Source of the DNA: Trichoplusia ni
Lineage: Eukaryota; Arthropoda; Insecta; Lepidoptera; Noctuidae
Assembly: GCF_003590095.1 (NCBI RefSeq)
Contig: NC_039479.1
Coordinates: 11,408,001 to 11,472,000, forward strand
Direction of reading: 5' to 3'
DNA length: 64,000 nucleotides
The translations under genes were made by a program, and so were the position numbers. This document shows positions 24,495 through 37,089 of this stretch, piece by piece (within the stretch, counting starts at the first letter, position 1; each line of letters starts with the position of its first letter). The notes beneath the pieces were generated by a model. That model did no database searches. It saw only the letters and a program-made list of their open reading frames with translations, and had not been told where the DNA came from.

Positions 24495-26118
24495 ATTGTA
24501 GTCAATTAGTTGGCACCTAATGTTTTATGTGAAGCAGGGTTCAAACTTAAGGTCAAATAGATATGCAGCTGGAATAGCCATATGGATATTTTCCAGAAAA
24601 ATAAGGAATTAAAAACAATTACGGGATTATTAGGAGTGCTAATAAATAACTATGCTTTTTTTACAAGGGAGTGGGATTTAAATGAGAGTAATGCCTTTAA
24701 ATGTATAATTTTTCAAGGCATATTTCAAATCATTATGCACCAGATTTTCTACTTAAGAAAGAAGAAATTAGGAGTTCAAACACGGAAAATAGAATAATAT
24801 CTTACTTTGTTAAAGAAAAGCAACGCTAGACGGACATTACAGTGTTACACAAAGAACCAAAGATTACTAAACGCACGGAACAAAAAGAAAGAATTCTGAC
24901 TGTCGAACTAAATGAAACACGAGTCTCCGCGATACTTCTATAGCATTCTTATTATCATAACAGTAAGGGTGGTTTTCGTACTTGACATTTTACGTGCAAT
25001 CATAACAAAGACATAAACATGCAAATGTCATAGCAATATCGCCATTCGAAACGCCAAATCGCATGGCATGTGTAATTGAATCTCAAAGGAAATTGCATTC
25101 CCCTTGAAGATCTGATCTGGAATATAAGAATATTTTTATACTAAAATTTGTACAGGACTAGAATTTGTTCGGAAAGATAGTGTCAGATATGATTGAATGC
25201 TTTTGTTTTGCTATAAAGTTTTGTACATACATCACAGGATGTTAAACTTCAGACTGTTCCTAGTATTTTTTATTATGATGAATTTTGTTCGCCTTCAGTT
25301 TTTAGAACAAATAGTTTTGGTTTGTTTATATTTTACCTGGTTTGCTATGAATCTAGGTACGAGTATGTCTCTAAAAAATATTCATTATTTATCCCTGTAG
25401 ACTTTGACAGTCAGACAAAACCTCCACAAAAAGGAAGTAAATTTATTTTCACTCGATTTTATTGTTAAAAGACCAAAAAGAAATTCTGGCAAAAAAACAG
25501 TTTTTCCTCGCTTGACAAAAACTATTCCATAGAAAAAACATTTCGCGATCTGGACGACATTTTCCACTTCATTGCGACCAATAAAACAATACCCCATGCC
25601 CCAGAGTCTTCTAAAAGAAATTTACTTGTTATGTCAACGGCTAGTATAAGGGTCATTAATTTCCCCTGAATTGTAGTGTTTCACATTTTCTGCGGGGTAT
25701 TGTTCCACTCCCGTACAAACCCTTACAGACTGTTGTAATAACATTCCCTCAGTTGCAAGGCGGATAAGGAAAATAGTTGTTACTAGTTCCAGGTATTCCT
25801 TATTGCTAACATTTATTTCTTGTACGAATTTATTCGTTATTTGTTTGTTTTAGTGTAATGTTGAATGATTTACGTATTTTTCTCTGTATTCATGGAAAAT
25901 AGCATTCTTTAGTATTGTATGTTGTTATTAATTAACAATTTATTTGTGATCGTTTGATTCGGTTGTTGCATTCACAGACACAGGCATAACAGTAGCTTAG
26001 CAATACATCTCTGACAATCCTGCGGTGGTATTTTTGTGCATCATATTTAGTACTTCACTTCCAAGTTTTCAGGAGCAACGAAATAATAGAAATTGTTACA
26101 ACCACATTATATATTATT
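24495..26118. other. Gene-less AT-rich stretch
   Basis: Several open frames of 67-71 codons have AT-driven composition (rich in Phe, Leu, Ile, Asn, Lys) and no motifs. I see nothing else. Confidence 0.45.
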
Positions 26119-26119
26119 A

Positions 26120-26409
26120 CTAGCTGACCCAGAAAACGTTGTTTTGCCTAATAAATTATTTCTAGTTATATGTATTTTTACCTTATTTTTTTTTTTTTTT
26201 TTTTATATATGTATTTTTAATGCCACATTATATAAAAAAAAAACGATTTCTTCCAAAAAATAAAATATTTTTTTTTAGTATGAGCAACCCTTATCACTTA
26301 GGGGTATGAAATACTGAATACGCATATAAAATTTGGTAAAAATCGGTTAAGCCGTTTCGGAGGAGTACGGACACTAATATCGTGACACGGGAATTTTATA
26401 TATTAGAGA
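26120..26409 (+). mobile_element. Non-LTR retrotransposon 3' tail (tagctgacccagaaaacg type)
   Basis: Starts ctagctgacccagaaaacgt followed by tgttttgcctaataa. It has a T-run near 26188-26203 and the phrases ggtaaaaatcggttaagccg and tttcggaggagtacggacac, and ends ttttatatattaga. Known: this start and end flank very abundant insect LINE (RTE-like) tails. No coding part is present. Confidence 0.65.
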
Positions 26410-26569
26410 AGATAATCCTTTAAGTCACAAGATGACTTCCAATAAAATATCCAAGTCTTTTTAAAAAGTTTACCTAAGGTCCAGGTTTACGAACAAAAGA
26501 ATTGTTGAGAACTGTAATTATTATTCGATAACAATAATTTCATTATAGATGAACTATTTGCTACGGTTT

Positions 26570-26770
26570 TGCCTTTGCTGGAACCGTAGTACCGTTAACG
26601 GTGACGGTACAGTTAAAACTTAAACCTCTACTAAAACCGCAGGGTTTAGTGCGGGCGTAATCCTCGGTTGATCAACGATGTGATACGTGACGTCACACGC
26701 CCATAGCTGACCGCCGTTGATGGGATTTGACGGTACTTAGGTAGCTTCGTTCACGCCATATCTTGGGAAT
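26570..26770. promoter_or_regulatory. GC-rich patch with nested palindromes and CRE site
   Basis: Contains a perfect 12-bp palindrome accgttaacggt (26591-26602) flanked by gtaccgt (26589-26595) and acggtac (26604-26610). It also has TGACGTCA at 26688-26695 inside tacgtgacgtcacacgccc. GC is far above the flanks. Inferred candidate enhancer or promoter; no exon or TATA box is evident. Confidence 0.25.
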
Positions 26771-26779
26771 GAGTAAATT

Positions 26780-27455
26780 AATTTTCACAAAAGTTTGAAT
26801 CAAATTTAAGTGAAATGAAATCATTTATTCTGCAAGTATATCATCATTTTTACAGGTCTTTTTTAAAAAAGGCTGAAGTCGATATTTCTTACCGGTGACA
26901 TGAAATGCCTAAACAGGGCAAAACTATAGCAAAACGTATTTATTAATTAAAATTTTAATTAGCATTTCAGCTGGACCTAAAAATAATGCTAATTTTGACA
27001 TTCTAATATCCAAGAAAAGCATTTGAATGTCGTTTCTTTTGAATTATTCTTTTACATTATAAAAATTTTGATTGAACATAATTCATTATGACACCTTTAA
27101 TTACTTTTTGATTCTGCAAATTGATTCTGTTTGACAAGAACCTTAAGTAAAAATCTGTTTATCACATTCTAAAAGTGTATAAATTGCTAGAAATTACATC
27201 ATACAATATTATTTATATCTTTGTTTTATTCAATGTTTATTCAACGATTCGATAAAATGTTGACAATTTCTGCGTAACAATTCTGTCGGAATAAAAACAA
27301 ATTTTATATTATTTAAAAAAAAAAATAAAGGCACTCAAAAAATTTATAAATAAAAACAATATAAATACCTAGTAAATTTTCAAGGTACGTAAAACGAGAA
27401 AAACAAAATATTTTTCAGATAAATACATTTGCATTATTTTTGTCGATTGAACGAC
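26780..27455. other. Gene-less AT-rich stretch
   Basis: Very AT-rich, with A-runs around 27315-27325. Nothing recognised. Confidence 0.5.
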
Positions 27456-27456
27456 G

Positions 27457-27497
27457 GGAATCGAGATTCAGACGGTTAACGTCTGAATCTCGATTCC
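27457..27497. repeat. Perfect 18-bp hairpin
   Basis: Left arm ggaatcgagattcagacg (27457-27474), loop gttaa, right arm cgtctgaatctcgattcc (27480-27497), with no mismatches. Perfect arms suggest recent origin, for example by template switching, or selection on an RNA stem. It is short for an animal microRNA precursor. Confidence 0.85.
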
Positions 27498-27819
27498 GGA
27501 CTATATCTAAGTTTCAGAATGACTCCTTTTAAGGCTTATCTGTTAGTATAGTGATTAAATTATGCGCGTGATTGTTTGACCACCTAACTTACAACCAATC
27601 ACATCGCTGGACACATGAATCTTGACATTCGATACCCAAATTTTTGTCCTGAACATCGAAAGTGAAACCAACTAGTCCAAAATTAATCCCATACTTAGTC
27701 TAAATACACATGTACTTGTCTACTCACCATCCAAATCGGTGTCCGCTTGCCCAATTCAAGGCACGTGCTTGTAACGTCTTGGAACACGTGCAAATAACGA
27801 CAACAGTTCTGAGGCAGCC

Positions 27820-27905
27820 TTGTACATAATCATTAATTTAATGGACGGGCCCTTAGGGCTGGATAGTTCGGCCAGTGGAATCGTGACCGGGTTAACCTGC
27901 TATAT
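27820..27905. other. GC-richer non-coding patch
   Basis: Includes atggacgggcccttagggct, ggccagtggaatcgtgaccg and ggttaacctg, distinct from the AT-rich flanks. No frame, repeat or defined binding site. Confidence 0.2.
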
Positions 27906-27909
27906 GGCT

Positions 27910-30900
27910 TATTGAATAGACACCGTGTATTGGAAGCTGGTTGGTAAAGCTACGAGGTTTAATGCAATGGTTTTGAAGAGCAAGCTTGATTTTATAATTA
28001 TAACGATACAGGTGATAGCGTAGCTTAGATCACTCCAAGCTAACCTGAAATCGCACTGAGCATGCGTCCATGCGGTCATCCATGACCAGTAACGACGAGG
28101 ATATAGGTAATATTTATCAGTGCAAGTAGCTATGCCATCGTGGTGCCTCAAATTATTGACTTCACAAAATCACCGAGAGAATACTCCATCAATATCTAGC
28201 GTGACTTTATGCATGGTCTGGCTTTTGTCACTATCGGAAAAACTTGTGCTTAACAATTTTTTTGTCTAGTCTAGAAGTGTTTGAGTGCATTTGTGTTTAA
28301 TTCTGACGCACACTTACTAATTCGGTAGAACGGACATTTCTTCTATTGATAACATTATACAGGCTATCCAATATCTAGTTTGGTATATGGTGTTTACTTA
28401 CGTACTTGAATTATGACTCTCCTGGGCCGATGGTAATAATTCACAAACTTCCAGCCCTTAGGCCGCGTTGTTCTAAGTAAAAACAAATTGTTATAGTTAT
28501 AGGCTCTTAACAACAAACTTTCAATGTATTCTCTTCGCTTTGTCAAGTGGGAAAACTTTTACTTTTTATCTGAACACTAAGTGAAAGCTGACCAAGTTAT
28601 TGTATTTCTTGTCTCTATGATTTCTAGATCTTTCTTGTTTTTCGTTTTGAATTGAGCCTTCTTGGTACTGTTGAAGCTGGTTGGAAAACTTGAAGACTGT
28701 GTCGAAAAACAAAAAACATGTGATCAGCTGACAATGTGACTGTCTTTGTCTTTTTATCCATATATTATGATGTAAGTATTGGTTGGAACGTGACTTCTGT
28801 TTAATGGTTCAATATAAATATCAAACTAGCGTCTAATTTTCCCGTACTACATTTTGTTTTGGCAGCTGTATCAGCGGAGTACGTACGCCACGAATAATTC
28901 TACAAATATTTTTGGACGATTTTTCCAGACGCTGAATGCAGGATATTTGATATATGCACACTGTGTTATCCTATTTCTACGCCAATTTGCCTTGTATTCA
29001 CCAATTCACAATTCAACGCATACACAATATGTGTGAGCTGTCCGTGACTGTACTTTGTTGCTTCCCGTTTTGTACTCAATATTTTCATTCCATTACTCAA
29101 TTGTACATTTTATTACAAAACGTTAAGGTTTAAAATCCTTTACACGATTTCGAAGAGGCCGGAACGGAAGAAAATAATATGGAAATTAGTTTTTATTGTT
29201 TTTTATAAATGATATTTTCCTGATGTGAATTAATGAAGAACGGACGTGTTTGTGTTGTTTTAAAAAGTTTTGGGAACCTTTACAATAGGTTGGCGGGTAC
29301 AATAAATAAATAAAAAATCCACTTTAACTTTTTTAAGTTAAAAATTAAAGAAAACGAGTCTACATAAACACTTTTTATGAAAATCATCTACATCTTAGTA
29401 AAGCAATACAAAATCGCCTCCAAAAAGTATACAACTCAAAGATATTATTCAAACGCGACTGTTGCTACGTCCCACGAAAAAGAAATATCGCCTGTCATGC
29501 CCACTCACTGTAGCCTAGCAACAGAACCTCCACAGACCTTATTTTACCTAATAATAGAACTGTCACCGGGCTGAACACAGCGGGCACCACACAAAGGGTA
29601 AACATTACATACCAAAGGATTTTCAAGGTGTCACAATACTAATGAATGTCATGTCAGGAGTGAACTAACAAAATAGTTTGGTATTATATGAAATATGTTT
29701 TGTTACGCAATATGAGATAAGAGAGAATTATTATGTAATTTTAGTGCGTTGAATAACGGGACAGTTTATTTAAAATGTTTAGGTGTAGCTTGACTTTCAA
29801 GTGATATTATTATTTTTATCAATAGTATAAAAGGTTTCTTTTTATTGTAGATTTCACCCTAAATTGAAATATTAACGCAGCTCGAATATTATTTATTCAA
29901 AATCTCTTAGTAAAATATTATAGAGATTTTAGGATAGAATATATTATATATTTATGATACACCATAGAATGACAATTAACTTTATATAAAAAATCTTGAA
30001 AAAAAATAGTAAAGTGAGTATTAGTCACCTGATTAACTATATCAACCAATCACATCACAAGTTAACATTTTAAATGGGAGTGACGTACCTCATGAATTGG
30101 ATACAAAGAGAGATGCTGCTCTATGAAGTAAAGTGACGTTGCACTGAGAGTCAGCGTGCTGTGCACGTCGATATGATGCTATATAGATATAATATTTTTT
30201 GTCAAAAATCTGTATTTTGTAATTGTCTACTTTTTCTTTTATTTTTATTCTACTGCCTGGGCAGGAGTCATAAAATCGCTCACGTAGGAACACACTGCAC
30301 GAATTATTTCCCAATGTCACTTGTCTGCAAGTCTGTAATAAGTAAATAAGATTTACCACATAAAAATTTCATGCATTGAGTGAACACATTTTATTTAATT
30401 AAACTTGTCATCTTAAAGGGTTGTCAAATAAAAAATCGCCGAGTCGCGTCGTAAAGCTCTTGATCCCCCTTATATTCAGTCAAACGGTATTTTGACATCA
30501 ACCTACGTCACGAACGACAGGCGAAAACGTCTTCATTGTAGTATCAAGTGTAATTGAAATTCTCAATGGGTTTTTTACATTGAAGTTGATATTATACAAT
30601 TTATGACACCTTTAAGGTGTGTTTGAATAAATTAAGGAGTTTCGCGATTGAAGGCTTGTTTTTGTGACTTTATACCAAAGATGGGGGGGGGAGGGGCTAT
30701 TAAGTACACCATATGTAATGAAAAGTAACCAACATTATTTTTTTAGCGTTTTAAATATTAAGAATATGTACCTAATCAAAGTCTTTAATAAGCCACTTTT
30801 AATTAAATCATTATACACATCGTATGAAATATTAACGCAGCTCGAATTTTTGCAAACGTACGCCATGTAATCAGCAAGTCACTGGGTTAACGAAATCATC

Positions 30901-32240
30901 TAATTACAAGGCTACATTAGATAATGCACAGCTAACATAATCCGGCGTAAGTGTACTCACATACATAATTCAAACGACCTCTCTTCGCAGGAGCGAATGG
31001 CCTTCGCTTGCTGTTTAAATGAATTGTTTACGAGAAATTAATGAACATTCATTTTTGTTTTATTTTGTTTCCGCGCGACTGTACCCTGAATTAAAAACAG
31101 CTGAACATGTTTATACTTATGTACTCTCGTAATATTTTACTCGTAATTATATGAAACGCTTACGGACAAGCGTAGGTCTGACAGCCTACGTAAATGACTG
31201 GAATTTCATCTGTAGTTTAACAAAATTATATTGTTACTAGCATTCTATTTTAGTTTTGTAATGGATACTAAAGCGCGCTGATATGTAATTATTAGGTGTT
31301 ATATTATAATTTGTTAGTGACATTATATTTTTTTTTGATGTGAATCTAAAACTAAATATAGACCACAGGATCAAAATACTGTAGGAAAGTTGTATTATAA
31401 TATAAAGGATCAAAAGTAGCTCCAAATGATTCATGTTATGTGTACACGCTGCTGCTCGCCAGCTCCGTTCTTGGAACTTGGCTTGATTCGCTACCACGAG
31501 TGTAAATATTATTAAGAAGGTATTTTTTTTAATGGGACTAGTCCCACACATATCCATCATTTCAGAATCAAAAGAGAAAAAACCAACTATAAACACCCAT
31601 CACTTAAACCTGTAGTTTATTGTCAAAAAAGAAGAATATAAGTTCTACCTATTTCAGTTTTATCAAAATCTATCAGTTTGTGGAAGTCTAATAGACGATC
31701 AGATTAAGTTACTTTCTCTTATTACATTTGCATAAATATGCACACCCAATAGGACGTAAATAGAATAAAAACCCATCATTTTTTTATCAAATATAAGATT
31801 TTCATAAATATGCACGACCAACAGGAATAAAAACCAATTACAAAAATAATTATTAAAATTAATTCCAATACGACTTTCGAAAATCAACATAGCAGCGAAA
31901 TGAAAACTGATCAGGGTTGATTATTCGAAAATTTTGTATTATAATCTTTAAATTTAATAAAAAACTCGACTTATCCGGTCGGATGCCAGGACCCGAAAAA
32001 ACTTTGCTTGTTAAGGGCCTTCATTAGCAAGCCTTCGAGAGTTTTGAATAGGCACTTCGGCTATCGACTTAATTACAAGTATCTTGTACTTTGGACTTGG
32101 CCACATTCGCCCTACGGAGGCATAAGGTGATTGATTTTAGATTAATTGGATCGTGTATATAATGTATAGTGTATAAAGTTTTTGGTATTGATTATTTTAT
32201 TCGTGCGACGATTTGTTCTTTGGGTTTCTTGAAGATTATA
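27910..32240. other. Gene-less AT-rich stretch with a 23-base direct repeat
   Basis: No gene recognised. An identical 23-mer containing aaatattaacgcagctcg occurs at 29865-29887 and 30825-30847, exactly 960 bases apart. A nine-G run sits at 30683-30691. The 119-codon minus frame at 31237-31596 has no motif I know and AT-driven composition. Confidence 0.45.
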
Positions 32241-32244
32241 CTAA

Positions 32245-32375
32245 TATTAGCTGTTTCCCGCGATCCCGAACCGATCCCATGGTATTTTTACGGTGAGGGT
32301 ACCAATATTTCAAGAAACTTTCATATCGGTCCAGAAATTCTCGGGCTTTAGCGTGACTAACACACAGCAATTCAT
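32245..32375 (+). mobile_element. RTE-type LINE tail, heavily eroded
   Basis: Reads attagctgtttcccgcgatc at the start, then ggtatttttacggtgagggt, then aactttcatatcggtccaga and gcgtgactaacacacag. This follows the order of lepidopteran RTE-like tails ('actagctgttgcccgcgac', 'aaatcggtccagtagttt', 'gcgtgac'). The 60-codon frame across it is incidental. Confidence 0.5.
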
Positions 32376-32379
32376 TTTT

Positions 32380-35050
32380 ATATTGCTGTTTCTTACCGCT
32401 TCGACTACAAGTAATGTAATAAAAGTTTGAGAGTAGGTTTATTACTTTCTCACGCCTAAACCAATGCCTCTACACAACGTCTTAAAGTAATATTATTATG
32501 ATTGTGTAAGCGTGACAACGCAATAGAATACATCTCGACATCACGCTTTCATATCCAAAAATTTAGTATAGAGAAGACCTCTACCGGGCAAAGAGTGGGA
32601 CTAAGATTTATGTGTTCATCAGATACAATAACACAACAAACTTTATAACTATGTATTGCTCTACTTACATTCATTTTTTAATCAAATCAATTGGCTATAC
32701 TCAAATGGATATTGAAAAATCTTCTAAAAACTTCGAGTGGTTTTTTAGTTGTCGTGTCTTACAAAGGAACGTTTAAGAATCGATTTTCCCTTACCTGTGT
32801 GATTACAGAAACAGTTTGCCACACCTGTTTCCAATACCGATGGACTGCCGAATGCATTTCATCGAAATAATTTGGTCTTGACAAAATATTACAATTCTAT
32901 AGTTTTAATGTAATGACTACCGGGAAAACAAGATTTACACTATGATATGAATCGTGGTTTCATTAACGCGCCTTCTTTCTTCGAAAGGGTAGGCAGTGTG
33001 TCACATGACAAAGTTCCATGAAATTCAGACAAGTTTATACATGTTTCTTTCTGTATAACTATTCCTGTGTAAATTACATCTTGTTAGAATTAGATGACGA
33101 CATTACTGCATAAATATGTACCGTATCAAGGCAATAAGTAGAAAGCTCTACTTAGATTTCTACTGGCATTGCCTACCTACAGGTATGTTAAAGTATTGAC
33201 AATTTCTCCAATTACATTAATAAATGTTTTTTGTATGGAGAAATTAAAATCATTCCTCACTAGTTTTTGTAATCTGTCAGTATGCCAAAGAAAGTGCACT
33301 GCAAAAATCCTTTATTATTCTGACCCATGACAGAATAAAAAGAAAAATCAAACTAGGTCTCGTGAGTCCCTCGAAATGGAAAAAGGGATTCCTAGGGTTC
33401 CTAGACTTGGATGGAGGCGGATGGAAACAGTTATTTGTTCAGACTTGTAATAGAGAGCGCCATGTATATACAATCTGTGTGTTCCAGTGCTATTCAAAGA
33501 CTTTTATCCATACAGAAAATCACTGTATATGGTAAATCAAGTATGAAAACTATTAAATGTTCTATGTGAAAATGTCTTTCATTTAGCACGTGGCAGAACA
33601 AATAATAGTCGCAATGAGACCTGAAGGCGATAGTCCTCGCACGCCTACACGACTGCCTCATTGTAGGATAAGGAAGAAACATGGATGGTTTTAGTCACCA
33701 GAAGTCTGAAACTCCCTTCCACTTAACCTATAGCGAAGGAAGTTATTAAATGATTTCAAATCCCAAAAGAAGGTCTAATTCTACAATTTGTCCTTTTTTT
33801 CGACAACAGAAACTTAATTTTGATATTTTTTACATCTACTAACAAAATATCAAAATAGAGTTTCTAGTACCGGTTTCTAACGTAAACTTGTCCTATTGAC
33901 ACAGCTACCGTGAGTCTAATGGACGAAACATTAAGCTGAACAAAAACTAAGTACTTTCTAGTTGTTTCCAGTGACAGATCTTGAAAGTTTATAACAAGCC
34001 GCGTTTTGCTTACTTCTTTGTGTACCTTAGTTGGTAAAGTGTTTTGAGAAGTGTTTCCGAAGTGTTTAACGTAATTAAATATTTGCGCCTAGGTGTCCTG
34101 TTCTTCACTTGTTTTGTTTGGGAATGTACTTTTTCAAAAAATGATTTTCGATTATATTACATAGATAGCAATATGTTTCTGTTTGTTAGAGAGCTCATAT
34201 GTGTACATGATGAATAGGGTTCTGTGGGGCGTAGTGAGTCAATTATAAAAAAAAAAACAAAGTGTAAAGGCAAGTTTATCCCAAGTAATAGAATAGTTGC
34301 CATACACTATTAGTGTACAACGTTTGCATAATTTCAGATCAAAATTAAAACATGTAATACAATCTTCAAAAACACAACACAACTTACTTAACATAACAAT
34401 GTTAAATTCAAATAAAGCATAATTACTAGCCGGTACTGAAAACGCAGTAAATCCGCAAACTAAATAAATAAAAGCGACGGCAAACAAAACAAACAGTTTT
34501 GAGCATAAAATAACTTAGCGAATATGCAAAATTATCTCAAAACATACAAATAAAATACAAGGTGATAATATGATATGCATAATAAACTTTACAAAGTATA
34601 TGCACAGTATATACTACCCTATGTATATGCATGCAACGTATATTTTACAACGAATTGGAGGAACGGTAAATTTTATGGTTTAGACGGATTTTATTGTTAG
34701 TACTCCTACTTGGATTTTCTGAACTGGATATGTAAATATTGAGTTTATTGGTCTACTGAATAAATAGTTGCTGAACGATTCCTCTAATGCTTTCGGTTAC
34801 GAAACTACTGTATTTTTAAGACGGAGATTCCTTCTTCTTCGATAAAGAGAGATCACTTAAATTGTATAGTAATGATACCTACCTCATATCATCGTAAACA
34901 TTTTTGAAAACACGGTCAATTTCAATTCAATCATAATTATTATAATCTGCTTGTATGTAAAAAAGATTTTGACACACAATTTGAATGCGTGTTATGACTA
35001 TGTCTCAGTGTTTTGTAAATAAGCTAAACTTTCAGCTTTTATGTAGAAAT
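32380..35050. other. Gene-less AT-rich stretch
   Basis: No gene or repeat recognised. Short open frames at 33494-33682 and 34239-34487 (both minus) have no identifiable motifs. Confidence 0.5.
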
Positions 35051-35052
35051 TG

Positions 35053-35198
35053 TTAAATGATGCAACGGTTTACTCACGCGTATTTATCGGGATTGTCCGA
35101 CTAGTTTCAGATACAACGGGAGTCTCTAATCACGATCTGACGCGGCGGGGTCGTGAGTTGAGCCCGAGTACGCGTCAGTAATCCGTTGCGTCGTTTAA
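35053..35198. mobile_element. TTAA-flanked MITE-like element
   Basis: TTAA at 35053-35056 and 35195-35198 brackets a 138-bp unit. Its 26-bp ends, atgatgcaacggtttactca... (35057-35082) and the complement of 35169-35194, match at 22 of 26 positions. The interior is GC-rich (gggattgtccgactagtttc, gatctgacgcggcggggtcg). Known: TTAA duplications are the mark of piggyBac-type transposition. Inferred: a non-autonomous, transposase-less element. TTAA is common in AT-rich DNA, so the target-site call is less certain than the inverted repeat. Confidence 0.6.
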
Positions 35199-35794
35199 TA
35201 ATGTATTATTCTCACGATAGTTACTATAAAAATTATGTAGAAAGCACTCGTTTTAGCAAGTTCAACCCTAGTTCACATAAATACTTAGACCTTTGTTTAG
35301 TCCTAGCTACCGCATTAGGTTAAGTAACCTGTAATAGTAGATTAGTGTGTTAATTAAATAAATAAATAAATAATAATAAGTATTCCGCTACTTTCTTATC
35401 CTAAACTAAACAATTCCACGACTGTTAAACTAGTGGATAAATCTCGGAAATTGGATGCGTCTATCTCGCTGGTGTTTAGTCCGCAATATAGTTAGAACTT
35501 ATCTGCGTTTATGACTCAAAAATCCCTTCACTTGTAGATTTTGTAACTCTTAATCCATCACACAATGTAAGATTATTCGGATGATAAATTGCTGCTAAGT
35601 TCATTTTATATTGTAGAGATAAAATTGATATCTTTTTTGGTATAAACGGGCTTTATTTTGATTATACCAGGTCATGCCGCTTCAAATAATAAAAGAAACC
35701 ATCGATGTGATTGCAAATCCTTCTAATGATATAAACGCGAAAGTTTGTATATATATATAACCAAGTGTAAAAGTTGTGTGTGGTATCTTAAAAA

Positions 35795-36058
35795 AGTCCA
35801 TTGTGAGTCGGACTCGCGACTATAAGATACCGAACAAATCTTATGGACGAAGAAAATCAAATTTGAAAAATAAAATTGTCAACGTTACTTTTGTTTTATT
35901 TGCTCTTATAGCGGCAACAGAAACACGTCATCTATAAAATATCCAAGTGCCTAACGAACACAGTTCATGAGGTCGGTGACAGACGGAAAGACAGACTGCG
36001 GAACGTTATAAAAGGATTCAATGTTCTCACTTTGGTTACGGAGACCTAAAATTTAAAC
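35795..36058 (+). repeat. Arthropod dispersed repeat (GACAGACGGACAG family), near full length
   Basis: Runs gtgagtcggactcgcgacta, aagataccgaac, then cttatagcggcaacagaaac, cgtcatctata, acagttcatgaggtcggtga, cagacggaaagacagactgc and tggttacggagacctaaaa. The family blocks appear in their normal order from 'gcgagtcggactcgcgcac' to 'gggtacggaaccct'. It has no coding capacity. The best reference copy in the window for classing the other fragments. Confidence 0.75.
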
Positions 36059-36059
36059 C

Positions 36060-37089
36060 GATGAAACATTTAAGCGACAAAACTGACAGATTCAACCCTT
36101 TCACTAATCCTTTCTTTACCTTTTATATCAAAATCATAACTAAAACAAAATACAGCTTCATAACATAAAGGGTGTTGTACAAATAGATTGTACAACACGT
36201 TGGGCTGTAGATGATTTATTTTGGCAATAAGTGTCGTGTTAAGCTCTGCCATTATCGGCGCCGCCCGCCGGTGGACGGACCTTTGAGTGGTGCAAGTTAA
36301 GTAATATAGCGATTTTATACAATATTCTTATATTATAATCATCAAAGAGGATCGTACGGTAAGGAGATAGATCGTTGGCTTTGCGTTATGACCTAAACCG
36401 CTCGGATATCCATGCAGCCATAAAAGATAAATAAAATATCGAATACTTTCTGAAATAATAGAAAGCTGTATTGATATAAAGGCGGTGCCATGAAAAAACA
36501 TCTCGGTTACACCTTAAAGAGTAAAAAATTGCGTTCTACTGCACAATTTAGTTAGTTGAGTGAGCATGACAGCGCAGTTCACGGATTAGTATGGCGTTTC
36601 CACTGCTAGGCCGAGACCTCGTAAATCGTTGCATGATTCTACCTCTTGGAATCAGCCTAAGCCTTATGAGGTCAGATCATCCAACCACCGCTTCCTGGGT
36701 CAAACTTCCTAGGCTTCCATTGTATGCTGACCTTTACTCAGTAATCACAATCCATACGTCAGCCGCATTTTATTGTTGGTAAAAAAAACATTTCCAAAAA
36801 TAAAATTACAAAATTTCCTTCGCTAAAGTTTAAATTCGGTTAAAACTAAGTTATTATGATTTAAACTAAACCCCTGCAATACATACGCGTCACTAAGCGG
36901 CTTTCCGCTATTGATAACACGAAATTATTTTGCAACGAATTATTCGCATGCGTGAATTAAAATAACTTAATCAATAATAAATCATAATAATATATTTTGG
37001 CCTAAAATACAGTATATCAAAAGGCAAATATTTAAACTTACACGTTCGGTTTTAGTCAAAAAGGACGTTTATAATAAGATATGTTTTAT
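36060..37089. other. Gene-less stretch
   Basis: A GC-rich spot occurs at about 36255-36285 (cggcgccgcccgccggtgga). A 63-codon frame at 36591-36782, starting at ATG, is GC-richer than its surroundings but resembles no family I know. Otherwise nothing recognised. Confidence 0.4.

Noticed and set aside
31237..31596. 119-codon minus-strand frame
   Set aside because: AT-driven composition, no recognisable motif, no splice or promoter context.
35745..35760. TATA box in tatatatatata
   Set aside because: Simple AT repeat without initiator or exon.
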